Below, piece by piece: positions 22,797 to 32,885 of a DNA stretch of 64,000 nt. The notes beneath the pieces are model-generated. The model did no database searches and was not told the DNA's origin. It was given only the letters and a program-made list of their open reading frames with translations. The stretch's first letter is position 1. Each line of letters opens with the position of its first letter. This DNA is from Sebastes aleutianus (Eukaryota; Chordata; Actinopteri; Perciformes; Sebastidae), in NCBI GenBank assembly GCA_916700875.1, contig CAKAKS010000022.1:14646065-14710064 (forward strand), in the 5' to 3' direction. A program made the translations under genes and the position numbers.

Positions 22797-22865
22797 GCAG
22801 GGACCTCCTGACCCACATCTATGAGGCTGATAACCACTGATAACACCCTTTTAATGACCTGATAA
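22797..22865 (-). repeat. inverted duplication, right arm
   Basis: Reverse-complement partner of 22381-22449, 83 percent identical without gaps. Ends gacctgataa. The centre-to-centre distance is 416 bp. Confidence 0.8.
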
Positions 22866-23004
22866 CAGTCTTACCAGCTATTATGTTTTTTATCGCGAGG
22901 GATCGCCTCGCTTCCCAGCATTGGACGTTTGATGAGCTGCCATGACACAAGACACTCGGCACCTGATTGGATGAATGCTTTCCCTCGTGGGCTGCTGCTC
23001 CCAG
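22866..23004. other. unannotated sequence
   Basis: Short unique stretch between the inverted arm and the next repeat. Confidence 0.3.
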
Positions 23005-23245
23005 CTTTGAAACCGCAACCAACATGGTGGCTTGTTTGGAAACTTTCTTGTCTTATATCACGAAAATAGTTCACCGAAATGTGTTTTTGAAACCATTTTA
23101 TGCAAGAAATAAGCCACGCAGTTGCTGAATCTGTCTTTAATTTAGATCAACGTTTAGTTTTAAAGTTTCTCGGGAGTTTCCAGACGCGGCAAGTCGCGCC
23201 GGACGCCCCTGATTTGCATAAAGTAGCCGAGACCTCAACTTGACA
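23005..23245 (+). repeat. dispersed fish repeat (motif recall)
   Basis: Contains gctttgaaaccgcaaccaac, a ggaaactttcttgtc block, a caccgaaatgtgtttttgaa block, a tgcaagaaataagccacgca block and a ctgatttgcataaagtagcc end. I recall this block order as a common percomorph repeat. No second copy is in the window. Confidence 0.4.
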
Positions 23246-24278
23246 TGTACCATTAGAGGAGGGAAATGACAGGAAGTGACTGTATTGGGGGGATTTTATT
23301 TGTGCGAGAACTTTGCGGTGAGTAACCGGCGTTTGTCAGCCTGAGTCACAGTTACACCATTTCAACTGGTTCATCGCCATGTTGGTATGTTGGTGAGGAC
23401 AAAGCGGCATCACCAGCTTCACCTGAAAGCCTTTACCTGCTTCCGTCCATGGTGCAGATATTAAGCAACCCTCCCCCGCCTCACCCCCCTCCTCCCGTCA
23501 GTCTCTCTTTCCGATGGCACTCAGCCGTTACGTTCTCAAGGGAAGGGCAGACTGCTGGCGCCGCACTGTTTGGGCTCTCGCTGTATCTCCACACACTCAC
23601 ACACACACACACACTTCAGCAGGTACGCAGGTACTCACACAGCAAATTAAGCGCATTGTTGCGTTGCCTCCAGCGTCGAGGGGGTGAAAAGTCATTCAGA
23701 GGTTTTGTTGGCGTGCCACATGAAGGTTCAGGCCACCACGAGGTTTTTCTCTTTGTGCTGAGGTTTGAAAGTTTACTGGTATATTACTGTACATTTCTTA
23801 GAATAAAATCATGCAGCAACATTAAATACTACAATTTGATTTGTTGTTTGGAAGGTTTTTTAATAAAAGATCAATAGATTTAAGAAAACAGTTTGCACAA
23901 TTGTACAATCAAATAGCTATAAATATTACTGCTGCTGAACAAGCAGTGTCAAACGGGTTGAAGATAATGGTTTTGAATATCTGTGCAGACACCGAGGCAA
24001 CAACATGAATGTATTTGCATTCCTGTCCGTTTTTCTTTATACATGACACTGGCTCTATCAGCAGGTCACATCTAGAGCTTAGTCTTCATGAAGGTCATGA
24101 ACCGTACCTGTCCTCTGTCACAGGCCACTTCACCCTGAATCCTGAAATACAGCATTTCACACATTCAGACCTCAGTACAGTACAGGGACACAAGGTCAAC
24201 ATGTACTCACAGTTACAGTACAGACAGTATAAGGGCATGGAGTTTGCATCAGTAACTTGTCAAAATGTTTATTTCCTC
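23246..24278. other. unannotated sequence
   Basis: A CA tract lies at about 23592-23612. The 142-codon frame starting at 23449 crosses it and is not convincing. Confidence 0.35.
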
Positions 24279-24574
24279 TAGAGCTGAAACAGTAGAATAG
24301 ATAGATAAACAAGTATTAAGCAATTATTTTGATAATTGGTTGATGGTTTTTGGTCATTTTTTAAGCAAAAATGTCAAATAATGACTAAAATATGAGGATT
24401 TGATGCTTTTCTTTGACAAAACTCAATATCTTTGGGATTTGGACTGTGGACAAAACAAGAAATTTGAAGACTTGGACTTTAATCTTTTACTATTTCTGGA
24501 CATTTTAACTGATTAATCAAGAAAATAATCAGCAGATTAATCAATAATGAAAATAATCATTGGTTGCAGTCCTA
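24279..24574. mobile_element. family L non-autonomous hAT-type element
   Basis: Left end tagagctgaaac, right end gttgcagtccta; reverse-complemented, the latter reads taggactgcaac, so the ends are inverted repeats. Flanking 8-mers atttcctc and atgttctc agree at 6 of 8 positions, in keeping with an old hAT target duplication. The interior has aaaatatgaggatttgatgc, a caaaacaagaaatttgaaga block and attaatcaagaaaataatc. No transposase. Confidence 0.6.
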
Positions 24575-24686
24575 ATGTTCTCCTTGAATTTCTTCCTAAA
24601 GAGTTCATAAAGTTACAAAAACTATTTTTTAAAGTAATAATAATAATAATAATTCCTAATAATTAAAAATAATGATAATCATTAAT

Positions 24687-24687
<1 letters not shown>

Positions 24688-24763
<76 letters not shown>

Positions 24764-24985
24764 AAAACTTTATTTATATAGCACTTTCTTAATAAACAAC
24801 AATAGAATAAAATAAAAACAACAGAAGGATCATAAAAACAAAAATACCAAGGGATAAATTAAACTAAAAAAATATATAAATTGGCCAGGGAGGGTATGAT
24901 TAAACCCAGCAACATATTAAATATTTATAAACACTTTCCTATAAAAGAAAGTTTTAAGATGGGATTTAAAAAATGCTAAATGCTA
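24688..24985 (-). mobile_element. LINE 3' end with (TAA)n tail
   Basis: On the minus strand a body containing catcttaaaactttctt leads to agtgctatataaataaagtt and then a long (TTA)n tail. On the plus strand that tail is the (TAA)n tract at 24688-24760. It is the same tail type as at 17010-17050. Reverse transcriptase sequence is absent. Confidence 0.55.
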
Positions 24986-26514
24986 CATGTATCTATCATC
25001 TTCCCAACACTTTATTAAAAATGTCCCATGCATATTGTACATAGAGAGAAATACCCCCAAAATGATTCAAAATCAAATGGAAATAATCAAAAAGAAGACA
25101 TTTATTTACAAAATAGAAATGTTGAAGTCTAAGTTGAAACTCATTTAAGTTTAAATTTATAACTGAAAATGTTTTTAAATTAATTAATTATTAATATTAT
25201 AGCAAAAAGGTGACATTTTGATGGGAAACCCCAAGTTTACAAGGAAATGTTTGTTATTATTAGTAACAGTAGTAACGGTAGTATTTTCTAATAGTGGTAG
25301 TGTCCCAAGTTTCAGTGGTGAGTTTTTGTGTATTTAAAAAAAAAATCTATTTTACAATCATGTCATGACTACAATTCTTTGGAAAACACTTTTTTATTTC
25401 TTGTTAAAACTTGCAAATATAAATATCTTAGTCACTGCCAACATTCAGTTACTGTATGTAGCTGCTGGTTTCAGCTGCCTCTCTAGTGTCTCTGAGTGCG
25501 TGGAGGCGTAACGCGGCCCGAAGTGGACTGGACGGAGCTTTTTTGTATGTTTTCCTACGGGTCGGGACACGGAGGCCAAACCAACACGCTGAGGCCCCTC
25601 TGACGCTGAGAGCCAACGCCACCACGAGGTCACGACCCCGGCCAGAGTGTCTCAGAGGTCACGAGGTCGGGTCAATCAGAGGGGAATGTTATCCAAAGCA
25701 TCAGAGTTTATTTGTTTAATTTTCCTTCAAACCCTGGTGTCTGCCTCTGATCAAGATCACCGTGGATTACCAGAAGAGGAGGAGAGAGCGAGACGGAGAA
25801 AGAAGTGAAGGAGAGAGAACCTCGCTGCTTCAAATTAGGCTGGAAAAATAATCCAGCGTTACCTCAACTAAACATCGTACTTTAAACTTATTGTCAAAAG
25901 TCAAATAAGCTTTACAAACCACAAAAACACTCAGCCAGAGGAGGCTGTGATTCACATGAAGGTCACTCCAAGTGTCATGAATATTTTCCCCTTTTCAAAC
26001 CACTTTTCTATTTTCTCTCTCATTCAATCTGCTAAACCACTTACACACAGCGAGGACCAGACAAGTGTCCGATTCATAAACACTGATCTGATCTTACGCT
26101 CCAAATGAAAAGCTCATAGAAAGACGACTCGTACAGGATTTCACAGAATATTAAACTTTTTTTTTTTATGTCTTTATGAGGGATTTTGACTGCCAGCTGC
26201 CAACTGTACAAGACATTTTACAATTCATGCATTTATCTTATGGAAAAAAACAGCTTTAACATTTTTTTTCTTTTCAGAAATGAGGGAAATGTGGTGTTTT
26301 ACATTTAAGCATTCAGTTAAATACAGTTAATAAAAAGTACAGATTTTACACAGATAGGCGATCTTAAATTAAAAGGTCCAGTTTAATTGCCTCTGCAGCT
26401 GGTTTAGCGATTTATCAGATTGAAAACATTTGTTTCATATTTGTTATAACAATATATCAAGTTAAATAAATGTCTCATGAGAAGACTTTATGTAAACGTT
26501 GAAAGACGCTTTGT
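24986..26514. other. unannotated sequence
   Basis: AT-rich to about 25440, then a GC-richer block 25480-25840 with repeated cacgaggtc strings (25622, 25657) and purine-rich DNA. No exon supported. Confidence 0.3.
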
Positions 26515-26640
26515 TACGAGTATTTTGTACTATTTTGTACTTCATTATAAGTACATTCAAAATCTTATTTAAGTAAAATTATCAGCAAAATAAAAGTACT
26601 TGTTACATCAAACAGCCTCTGTTACATTAAAATATGTTCT
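26515..26640 (-). repeat. family F fragment, reverse
   Basis: tattttgtacttcattataagtac, a caaaatcttatttaagtaa block and aaaagtacttgtt resemble the reversed right part of family F (42401 and 52261 copies). It is short and diverged. Confidence 0.35.
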
Positions 26641-26999
26641 AGAAATATGTTTGTTAATTTTTTTCACTTTTCATAAGAAAATAAAAACTTTAAAACTCAA
26701 TTCCAGACTAAAATTACACTTTTCTTTTTTTTTTTTTTAGCCTTTTAACCACGTTTGTCCCATTGAGATCAAAGATCTCTTTTATAAGTGAGACCTGGCC
26801 AAGATCAGCAGCACGCAGAGTTTCAACAATTAACATAAAAGCACATAGATTTCAGTAACATTAAATATTATCAGATTTGCACACAGACATCCTGGACTCA
26901 ATAGATTTCACCATAGTTTAAACTGGGTAACCGAAACATGCATCATGTTTTAGGGCCTTAAGTACCATAAAACTGTACTAATGTACTGTACTTGAGTAA
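26641..26999. other. unannotated sequence
   Basis: A poly-T tract lies near 26725-26738. A ccacgtttgtcccattgaga block at 26749 could be repeat-derived. A family F-like ctgtacttgagtaaa string sits near 26985. Confidence 0.3.
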
Positions 27000-27002
27000 A
27001 TA

Positions 27003-27262
27003 TTAGGGCTGTCAAAGTTAACGTGATAATAACGCGTTAACGCAGAGTGGTTTTAATGCCACTAATTTTTTTTAGGCAGTCACGCAACTTGCGATTTTCA
27101 GGTTGTAGTGGGCTCAGTTTTAAAGCTAGAGTGAAGATACTGGTATCATATGAAACTAAAAACCTAAAGAATCCATCGGTACCAACCATGTCATACTAGC
27201 TTGTCGCGAATGAGGCTAAATAACACCCCAAACATACGCTAAATTTTGGCAAGGAGAAACTG
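27003..27262 (-). mobile_element. family B fragment, right terminus
   Basis: Starts ttagggctgtcaaagttaac then gataataacgcgttaacgc, the reversed right terminus of the B element at 32704. It continues through ggttgtagtgggctcag and gtaccaaccatgtcatacta. It stops near 27262 and is followed by a family C variant. Confidence 0.65.
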
Positions 27263-27290
27263 GCATGGCTATTTCCGAAGGTTTCCAAAT

Positions 27291-27697
27291 GTTGAATGGC
27301 GACGTTTCTAAATACATACATACATTTCATAAATACGTTTCATATCAACCTTGTATCACGCTTGCAGAAATGCAATACCACGTGGTTGACGTGAGATGAT
27401 TGGTTAGGTTTAGGCAACAAAACTATTTGGTTAAGGTTAGAAAAAAGGTCATGGTTTGAGTTCAAATAATAATGTAACAACATAACAACGTAACGATACT
27501 GAACGTTGTGAACACGGGACACAAATAAACAGCTGATTGTAATGTGATGCTAAAGACACGAACAGCGGTCTCTCGTGGATGAAAGCCTTGTGTTTATTGG
27601 ACTCATCCACCTACCCTCCCACCGCCCGGTGTGTACCTTTTCGCTCTTTAAACTACGTCATTTGTTCTGATTGAATGCAAAAACGTCGCCATTCAAC
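27291..27697. mobile_element. family C variant with 17-bp perfect terminal inverted repeats
   Basis: 27291-27307 reads gttgaatggcgacgttt and 27681-27697 is its exact reverse complement. The interior carries ggttaggtttaggcaacaaa (27411-27430) and a gaaagccttgtgtttattgg block, so it belongs to family C. The sharp ends suggest a 407-bp DNA transposon unit. Target duplications are not evident. Confidence 0.6.
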
Positions 27698-28179
27698 GTA
27701 TCCGGTGTTTGCAGAAACGTCCAATGCAAAAAAAAAATCCTGCCGACTGTGCTGTTTTATGTCATATCCTGACTAGTTTGACCTCCTCTGGCACCCAAAA
27801 GTAAAAAATTCAGAGACAAATTAATTTTGGTGGAACTGTTCATAAGTAAATGAAAACCTGAAACAACCATTTCAACAATTTAACATTTTTAAGCAAATTT
27901 AACCGAGTTTTCACCTGGAAGTCAAGACACCTTTTAGCTTGCAAATCACCATATCTGAGTTTTATTTTGAAAGTGGACAAATTTAAAGACATCAGCAAAA
28001 ATGTCAGCGACTTCACTCTCAACATGTTTACCGCAATATCGGCCGTGAAGCGGTGAAGTCTGAACTTCCCACCTTGCTATATTCTGTTCCTGTGAACCGG
28101 CAGCATGCGGTCCAGAAAACCTGCCTCAGAGTCACTTATCCCTCCAAGAACAAAGCCGAGGTTGGACGCGATAGGCGGC
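27698..28179. other. unannotated sequence
   Basis: AT-rich to 28010. No exon or repeat copy recognised. Confidence 0.35.
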
Positions 28180-28340
28180 ACGCATACGTGTTCTCCCCCT
28201 TATCTTGTTTATGTGATGGAGTTTTTCAAACGCAAACATTTTCTTTAGATGGCACAGTGGACCTCTGCTCTGAGATAAGCATCGAATGCAGACTTAATTG
28301 CCTGAGATAGAAGCTTATTATTCCCATTAAAACGGGCGTT
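28180..28340. other. candidate conserved non-coding element
   Basis: Repeat-free sequence with tctgctctgagataagcatc and a cttaattgcctgagataga block, in which two GATAA/GATAG-type sites lie about 35 bp apart. It precedes a CT/CTC tract. Confidence 0.25.
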
Positions 28341-28375
28341 CGGGGCTTCGCTCCCCGGGTCTCTCTACCGCCACA

Positions 28376-28436
28376 GTCTCTCTCTCTCTCTCTCCTTCTT
28401 TCATCCCTCCTCCTCCTCCTCCTCCTCCTCCTCCTC
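28376..28436 (+). repeat. (CT)n and (CTC)n microsatellites
   Basis: A CT run at about 28376-28394 and an uninterrupted CTC run at about 28405-28436, both read directly. Confidence 0.9.
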
Positions 28437-29240
28437 TGCTTGTCTCTATTGTCTGTTTGATGTGGAGATGAAGGGGAAAAAGGGCAAACAAGAACAGTTT
28501 GGTGCTGAAAAGTTGGAAAATCTGGTAACAATTGGAAGTGTTTGGAGGTCTTGTCCCCTGATGTGCTTAGCTAATGATTTTGCTGCCCTGAGTGCACCCT
28601 GAGTTAAGAGCGTACGTGAGCGTCTACACATCATAACATTTCCATTTGACTTATTTTTAGGTAGGGGTTTTTATTCTTTATATCAAAGTTTCATCCTTCT
28701 GACATCTTTTCTTGACTCTCAACTTCTTTCTAACTCTTGTGCAGGTACAAGTTGTCTTCCCTTTTCCCGCTTCTCCACCCTGACTTCTCTGCAGCGCTGC
28801 ACGGCCGTTGCCTTTGTGGGATTTGTGCGTCTCCGGCGGCGTTTTCCCTCGCCGGTCGGCACCGAGCCGGCATTCCTTCACGGGTTCACTGGCAGTGCTC
28901 AAGTGGCTCCCTCTTAACAGCCCCCCTAATCACTCAGGGACATAATCACAGGCCACTTTGAAGTAATAGTCAATTTGCTACGAGTCCACCGTTTAGCAGA
29001 ACTGCTTCGACGCAAGCCGGGGCTGCGAGCCGGCCACGGCAGATATAAAGATAGGGGAGGCTGCGCCGGTGCTTTTTCAACACTCGATTCGGCAAAAGGT
29101 AGCGCACACATGTTTATAAAAGGGTTTATTTTGGGGGGAAAGACCTCAGGTTGTGCAGACAAAGGACAGGTGAGGTCGATAAGCCAAACTTTCGCAGCCC
29201 GTGTGTGTTCAGTTGATGAGAAGTTCACAGGAAGTGTGCC
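28437..29240. other. repeat-poor GC-rich region, candidate regulatory DNA
   Basis: No dispersed repeats. The part from 28915 holds taatcactcagggacataat and a ggccactttgaagtaatag block. A strong-looking acceptor (cttctttctaactcttgtgcag ends at 28744) precedes a 74-codon open frame to 28961. Its translation is rich in Cys, Ala and Arg from GC-rich DNA and resembles no protein I know, so I do not call an exon. Confidence 0.3.
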
Positions 29241-30001
29241 GACTTAAAGCTGTCACTCAACCCTGCACGCTCTCCGCTCCTGAATGCACCGGCAAATTGC
29301 TCACAATGACACACTGTACCTGTGATGATGTGTGTACGCCGCCCCGGAGCGAGTCAGGTATAGAGCGCCGGCCCATGTTTATTGTTTACGGTACTCCGGG
29401 TGGCGCCAGGCCCTGAAAAAACAGGAGCTGAAAAACACTTTGTTTTGGTGGGGAGGCTGCTCCTGTGGGTTTGTAATCGCCATCACTATCAGGGGCCCTG
29501 ATCGCTTTACAGAGAGGGAAGGGAGGAGAGGGTGGGGGGGGGGGGAGAAAAAGGTATGTTATTCCACACGATACACAAAGGGAGGGAACAGAGAGAGAAA
29601 GAGATGTGGGTGCTTGGCAGTGTGTCTGTCTGCCCTTTTTCCTCTTTCCTCCCTCTTTACCAACCTCTTGTTCTGCCCCTCTGACCCCCTCCGTCCAGTC
29701 TACAGCTGACTCAGACCAGGAGTCACCGAGACCGTCTGAGTGCTCGCCTTCCTGCGACGGTTGAGACAATAATATAGAAACCTTTTATTAAGAATCAGTT
29801 GCCTGCCTCTGATATGATTGATTTTTAGAGGTGTACTTTTGCGTCTTTACTCTTGAACCTCTTATTTTTTAGTCATCTCCTCCCAGGAGAGGTGGCCTCG
29901 GCGATCGCTCCGGTGGAGTCCAGGGCGTAACAAATCTTACGTGTTGCCTTTAATGTAATATAAAATGTCTTTTTGGATCACCAATTTACGGTACATCCGT
30001 T
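29241..30001. other. unannotated sequence
   Basis: Poly-G at 29537-29545. Two overlapping opposite frames of about 125 codons at 29332-29769 arise in purine/pyrimidine-rich DNA and are not supported. Confidence 0.3.
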
Positions 30002-30656
30002 TTAAAGTGCCAGTTCATCCAAGTCAATAACAAAAAGATTTTTAATTGCATTGTATCATACCAACCCGATCTCATGGGAAGGGGTATAAATATCACGACA
30101 TTTCCGTGTGTCACAATAACGCATTTTAGGCTTTCTTGCGTGTCATTTATACACCGCATGATTACCGAGAAACGAGAAAGCTAACAGTTATGGTTAGGCA
30201 ACAAAACCACTTAGTTAAAATACGTACGTAAACTAAGTAGAATACGTACGTGAACAATGTAACATGACAAGAGAAAACACTCAACAACTCTTTGGGACAC
30301 GAACACTGGTCTCCTGGTTGCCAATAGCAACAAAGGCATTGTTATTGCACACGAAACGACTTATACATTTCCGTGTCATTCAACCGCCATTTGGTAGATA
30401 GATTTGGTTTAATTTACAGTAGTTTTGAGATAATTGACATTTATATGAACGTGCACATTAACCAGCACCATGCTTCTGTTTTTCCAAATGTCTTTTTTTA
30501 ACTCTTTGAGTGCCACAAATAAAATTCAACTCCATTGTATTGGGATGGCAGAGCAGAAATCTTAGAGACGGATAACTCAAAACTTCAGCACATGAATCCT
30601 GAAATGTTTGCAACTAAAGGAGACTGTTTTTGTGATTTGATGAACTGACCCTTTAA
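30002..30656. mobile_element. family H TTAA element with a family C repeat inside
   Basis: The left end reads TTAAAGTGCCAGTTCATC and the right end, reverse-complemented, TTAAAGGGTCAGTTCATC: 16 of 18 match, and both are bounded by TTAA. The right half (30480-30650) has tgccacaaataaaattcaa and a catgaatcctgaaatgtttg block. A family C repeat (about 30061-30400, starting ccaacccgatctcatgggaa) sits inside. This suggests a piggyBac-type non-autonomous element that later received another insertion. Confidence 0.6.
30061..30400 (+). repeat. family C copy nested in family H
   Basis: Starts ccaacccgatctcatgggaa, has aacgcattttaggctttctt, then ggttaggcaacaaaaccact and a cactggtctcctggttgcca block. The order is the same as at 20397-20760, but it is more diverged. 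Confidence 0.5.
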
Positions 30657-31430
30657 CCACCTCTTTTCATCATGGAAAGATCAAAAGTCACGTTTAGAGG
30701 AAGACGACGCAGCTCATACAAGCCTCAGTTCGCTGATACAGACGTTCCCCGTCAACATTGTCACCGGCAGCATGTCGTCGACTTCATGCCTCGCCTGCTT
30801 TACCTGTCCGTGAACAAAGAGCAGCGCGGCGAGGGAAGGAGGACGGGCTGCACGCACGCTGGTTTGGGCCTATTTTCAGAGCCATTAGTGTGAGGAGTGT
30901 GTAATTCAGCGGGGCCCGCGCCGTCTTTATTCACGCGGCGACATTAGAACGTAATGAATCATGAAGAAGGCGTATTGTTCCACGCCACTCTCGCTAAGCA
31001 CACACAGTCTCACACTCACAGGTGTAGAACATCATTATCGCCCAGTTCCAATTGATGAAGAGTATTATACTGCCAAATTGATTTTCCTTACTCGGCGATC
31101 ACGATGACACAAGAAAGGAGAAGACGAAGAAAAGACGCAATCATCAACAACTTTATATTCCAATCAGCATATCTGAGTAGGATGAATAAGAAAGAATTGC
31201 ACAGAAAAAATGGAGCCGGGGCTCAAATCGTCTCAAATTGCTTTGCTTTTTTTTCTATCATGAAATGTTACCGATTATCATGAAACGCGCAAATTGAATT
31301 CTTTTTTTCATTTAAGTAATAATTGATTTGACATTTCGGAGCACTTCAAAGGCAGTTTGGCCTGAAGGCTCTGCAGTAAATTACAGTATAAAGCTGAGGA
31401 TTTACCATTAGCTGAGTGTCAAGTGTACGC
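30657..31430. other. repeat-poor region, candidate conserved non-coding elements
   Basis: No dispersed repeats. It contains acgtaatgaatcatgaagaa near 30951, a ccaattgatgaagagtatta block near 31049, a caattgctttgc patch and aatgttaccgattatcatga near 31265. Regulatory identity is inferred from composition. Confidence 0.3.
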
Positions 31431-32024
31431 TCGGCTTTCGCTTCCCCCCTCCCCATCTATCTTTCTCCCCTCTCTCTCTCTATCTTTTCTCCCCAAAACC
31501 CTCTGAAATTCCAGTCAAAACTTTATACAACTTGTCTTCACTGCCCCGTTTGTGCGCCTGTGTCCAGGTCTGCCAGTTTATTGTAACACTATAAAGGCCC
31601 GGTGTGTTTATCAGTAAACGGAGCTCCACACAGTTTCGCCCGCCTCCATTATAACTCTTTTCACTCCCTTGTTTAGTTTGTATATTTTCCTGGAGGAAAT
31701 GCCCTTCTTTTCTGTCTGTGTCTTCCAATGCGGGGCGCGACTATACAGGCGGGAGGGCGTTTGATATGTAAATAGTCCGTTCAACAAAGTCCAGGTGTTA
31801 TCTGTGGTTACAGAAGCTGATACTTTGGGCAGCGGATGGCTTCCTCGCCTTCTGAAACGTGCAGACACACAATTAAACATACAGACTGGGCTCAGACCAG
31901 TATGTCAGGCTGGTATTTCTTTATTTATTAAAAGCCAGATCTGGTTTGGTCATCCACCTCTGATATGATGGATATATTTATGGTGATGAGGCCAAAATCT
32001 TCTATCCCAATATAGGTCATTTTG
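31431..32024. other. unannotated sequence
   Basis: A CT-rich tract lies at 31445-31495. No exon or repeat copy recognised. Confidence 0.35.
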
Positions 32025-32704
32025 TAGGGCTGTCAATCAATTAAAATAGTTAATCGCGATTAATTGCAAATTAATCACACATTCTTTTATCGGTTCAAAA
32101 TGTACCTTAAAGGGAGATTTGTGAAGTATTTAATACTCTTATCAACATGGGAGTGGGCAAATATGCTGCTTTATGCAAATGTATGTATATATTTATTATT
32201 GGAAATCAATTAACAACACAAAACAATGACAAATAGGGTTCAGAAACCCTCACAGGTACTGCATTTAGCATTACAAATATGCTCAAATCATAACATGGCA
32301 AACGTGCCATGCCATGCCATTGCCCCAAACTGCCTGTGATTATCATAAAGTGGGCATGTCTGTAAAGGGGAGACTCGTGGGTACCCATAGAACCCATTTT
32401 CATTCACATATTTTGAGGTCAGAGGTCAAGGGACCCCTTTGAAAATGGTCACGACAGTTTTTCCTGCCAAACTTTAGCATATGTTTGGAGCGTTATTTAA
32501 CCTCCTTTGGGACAAGCTAGTATGACATGGTTGGTACCAATAGATTCTTTAGGTTTTCTAGTTTCATATGATGAAATATCTTCACTCTAGTTGTAATACT
32601 GAGCCCGCTACAACCTTAAAATCGCAAGTTGCGTTAATGCGTTAAAGAAATTAGTGGCGTTACAACGAATTTGCGTTATTATCGCGTTAACATTGACAGC
32701 CTTA
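32025..32704 (+). mobile_element. family B hAT-like element, most complete copy
   Basis: The left end tagggctgtcaatcaatta and the right end, reverse-complemented taaggctgtcaatg, form terminal inverted repeats. The interior passes through accttaaagggagatttgtg, a gtaaaggggagactcgtggg block, a ggtcagaggtcaagggacc block and a cgcgttaac-rich right end. Fragments occur at 10474, 22483 and 27003. The 680-bp element has no transposase. The flanking bases do not give a clean 8-bp duplication, so the hAT class rests on the termini alone. Confidence 0.65.
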
Positions 32705-32707
32705 GTT

Positions 32708-32885
32708 CATATGTTAGCCCTGTATTTTAACTTGCACTATTTTATATCTTAGATTGTCATATATTACTTGAGTGATTTTGCTTTTTTATATAAATGTTTA
32801 ATGATCATTGTTGAAAGGATTTTCATTGTCAAAGACTGCTTTGTTATAATTGTTGTGACGTGTTATGATGATTATAAAGAAACTT
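32708..32885 (+). repeat. family M interspersed fragment, copy 2
   Basis: Parallel to 484-660: gcactattttatatcttaga, an acttgagtgattttgctttt block and a tcaaagactgctttg block. It begins within 4 bp of the end of the B element. Confidence 0.4.

Noticed and set aside
28745..28961. Exon after the good acceptor at 28744
   Set aside because: The frame is open for 72 codons, but no donor is evident before the stop and the peptide looks like translated GC-rich non-coding DNA.
32017..32712. 8-bp target duplication for the complete family B element
   Set aside because: The flanks tcattttg and gttcatat do not match well in register, so I do not claim it.
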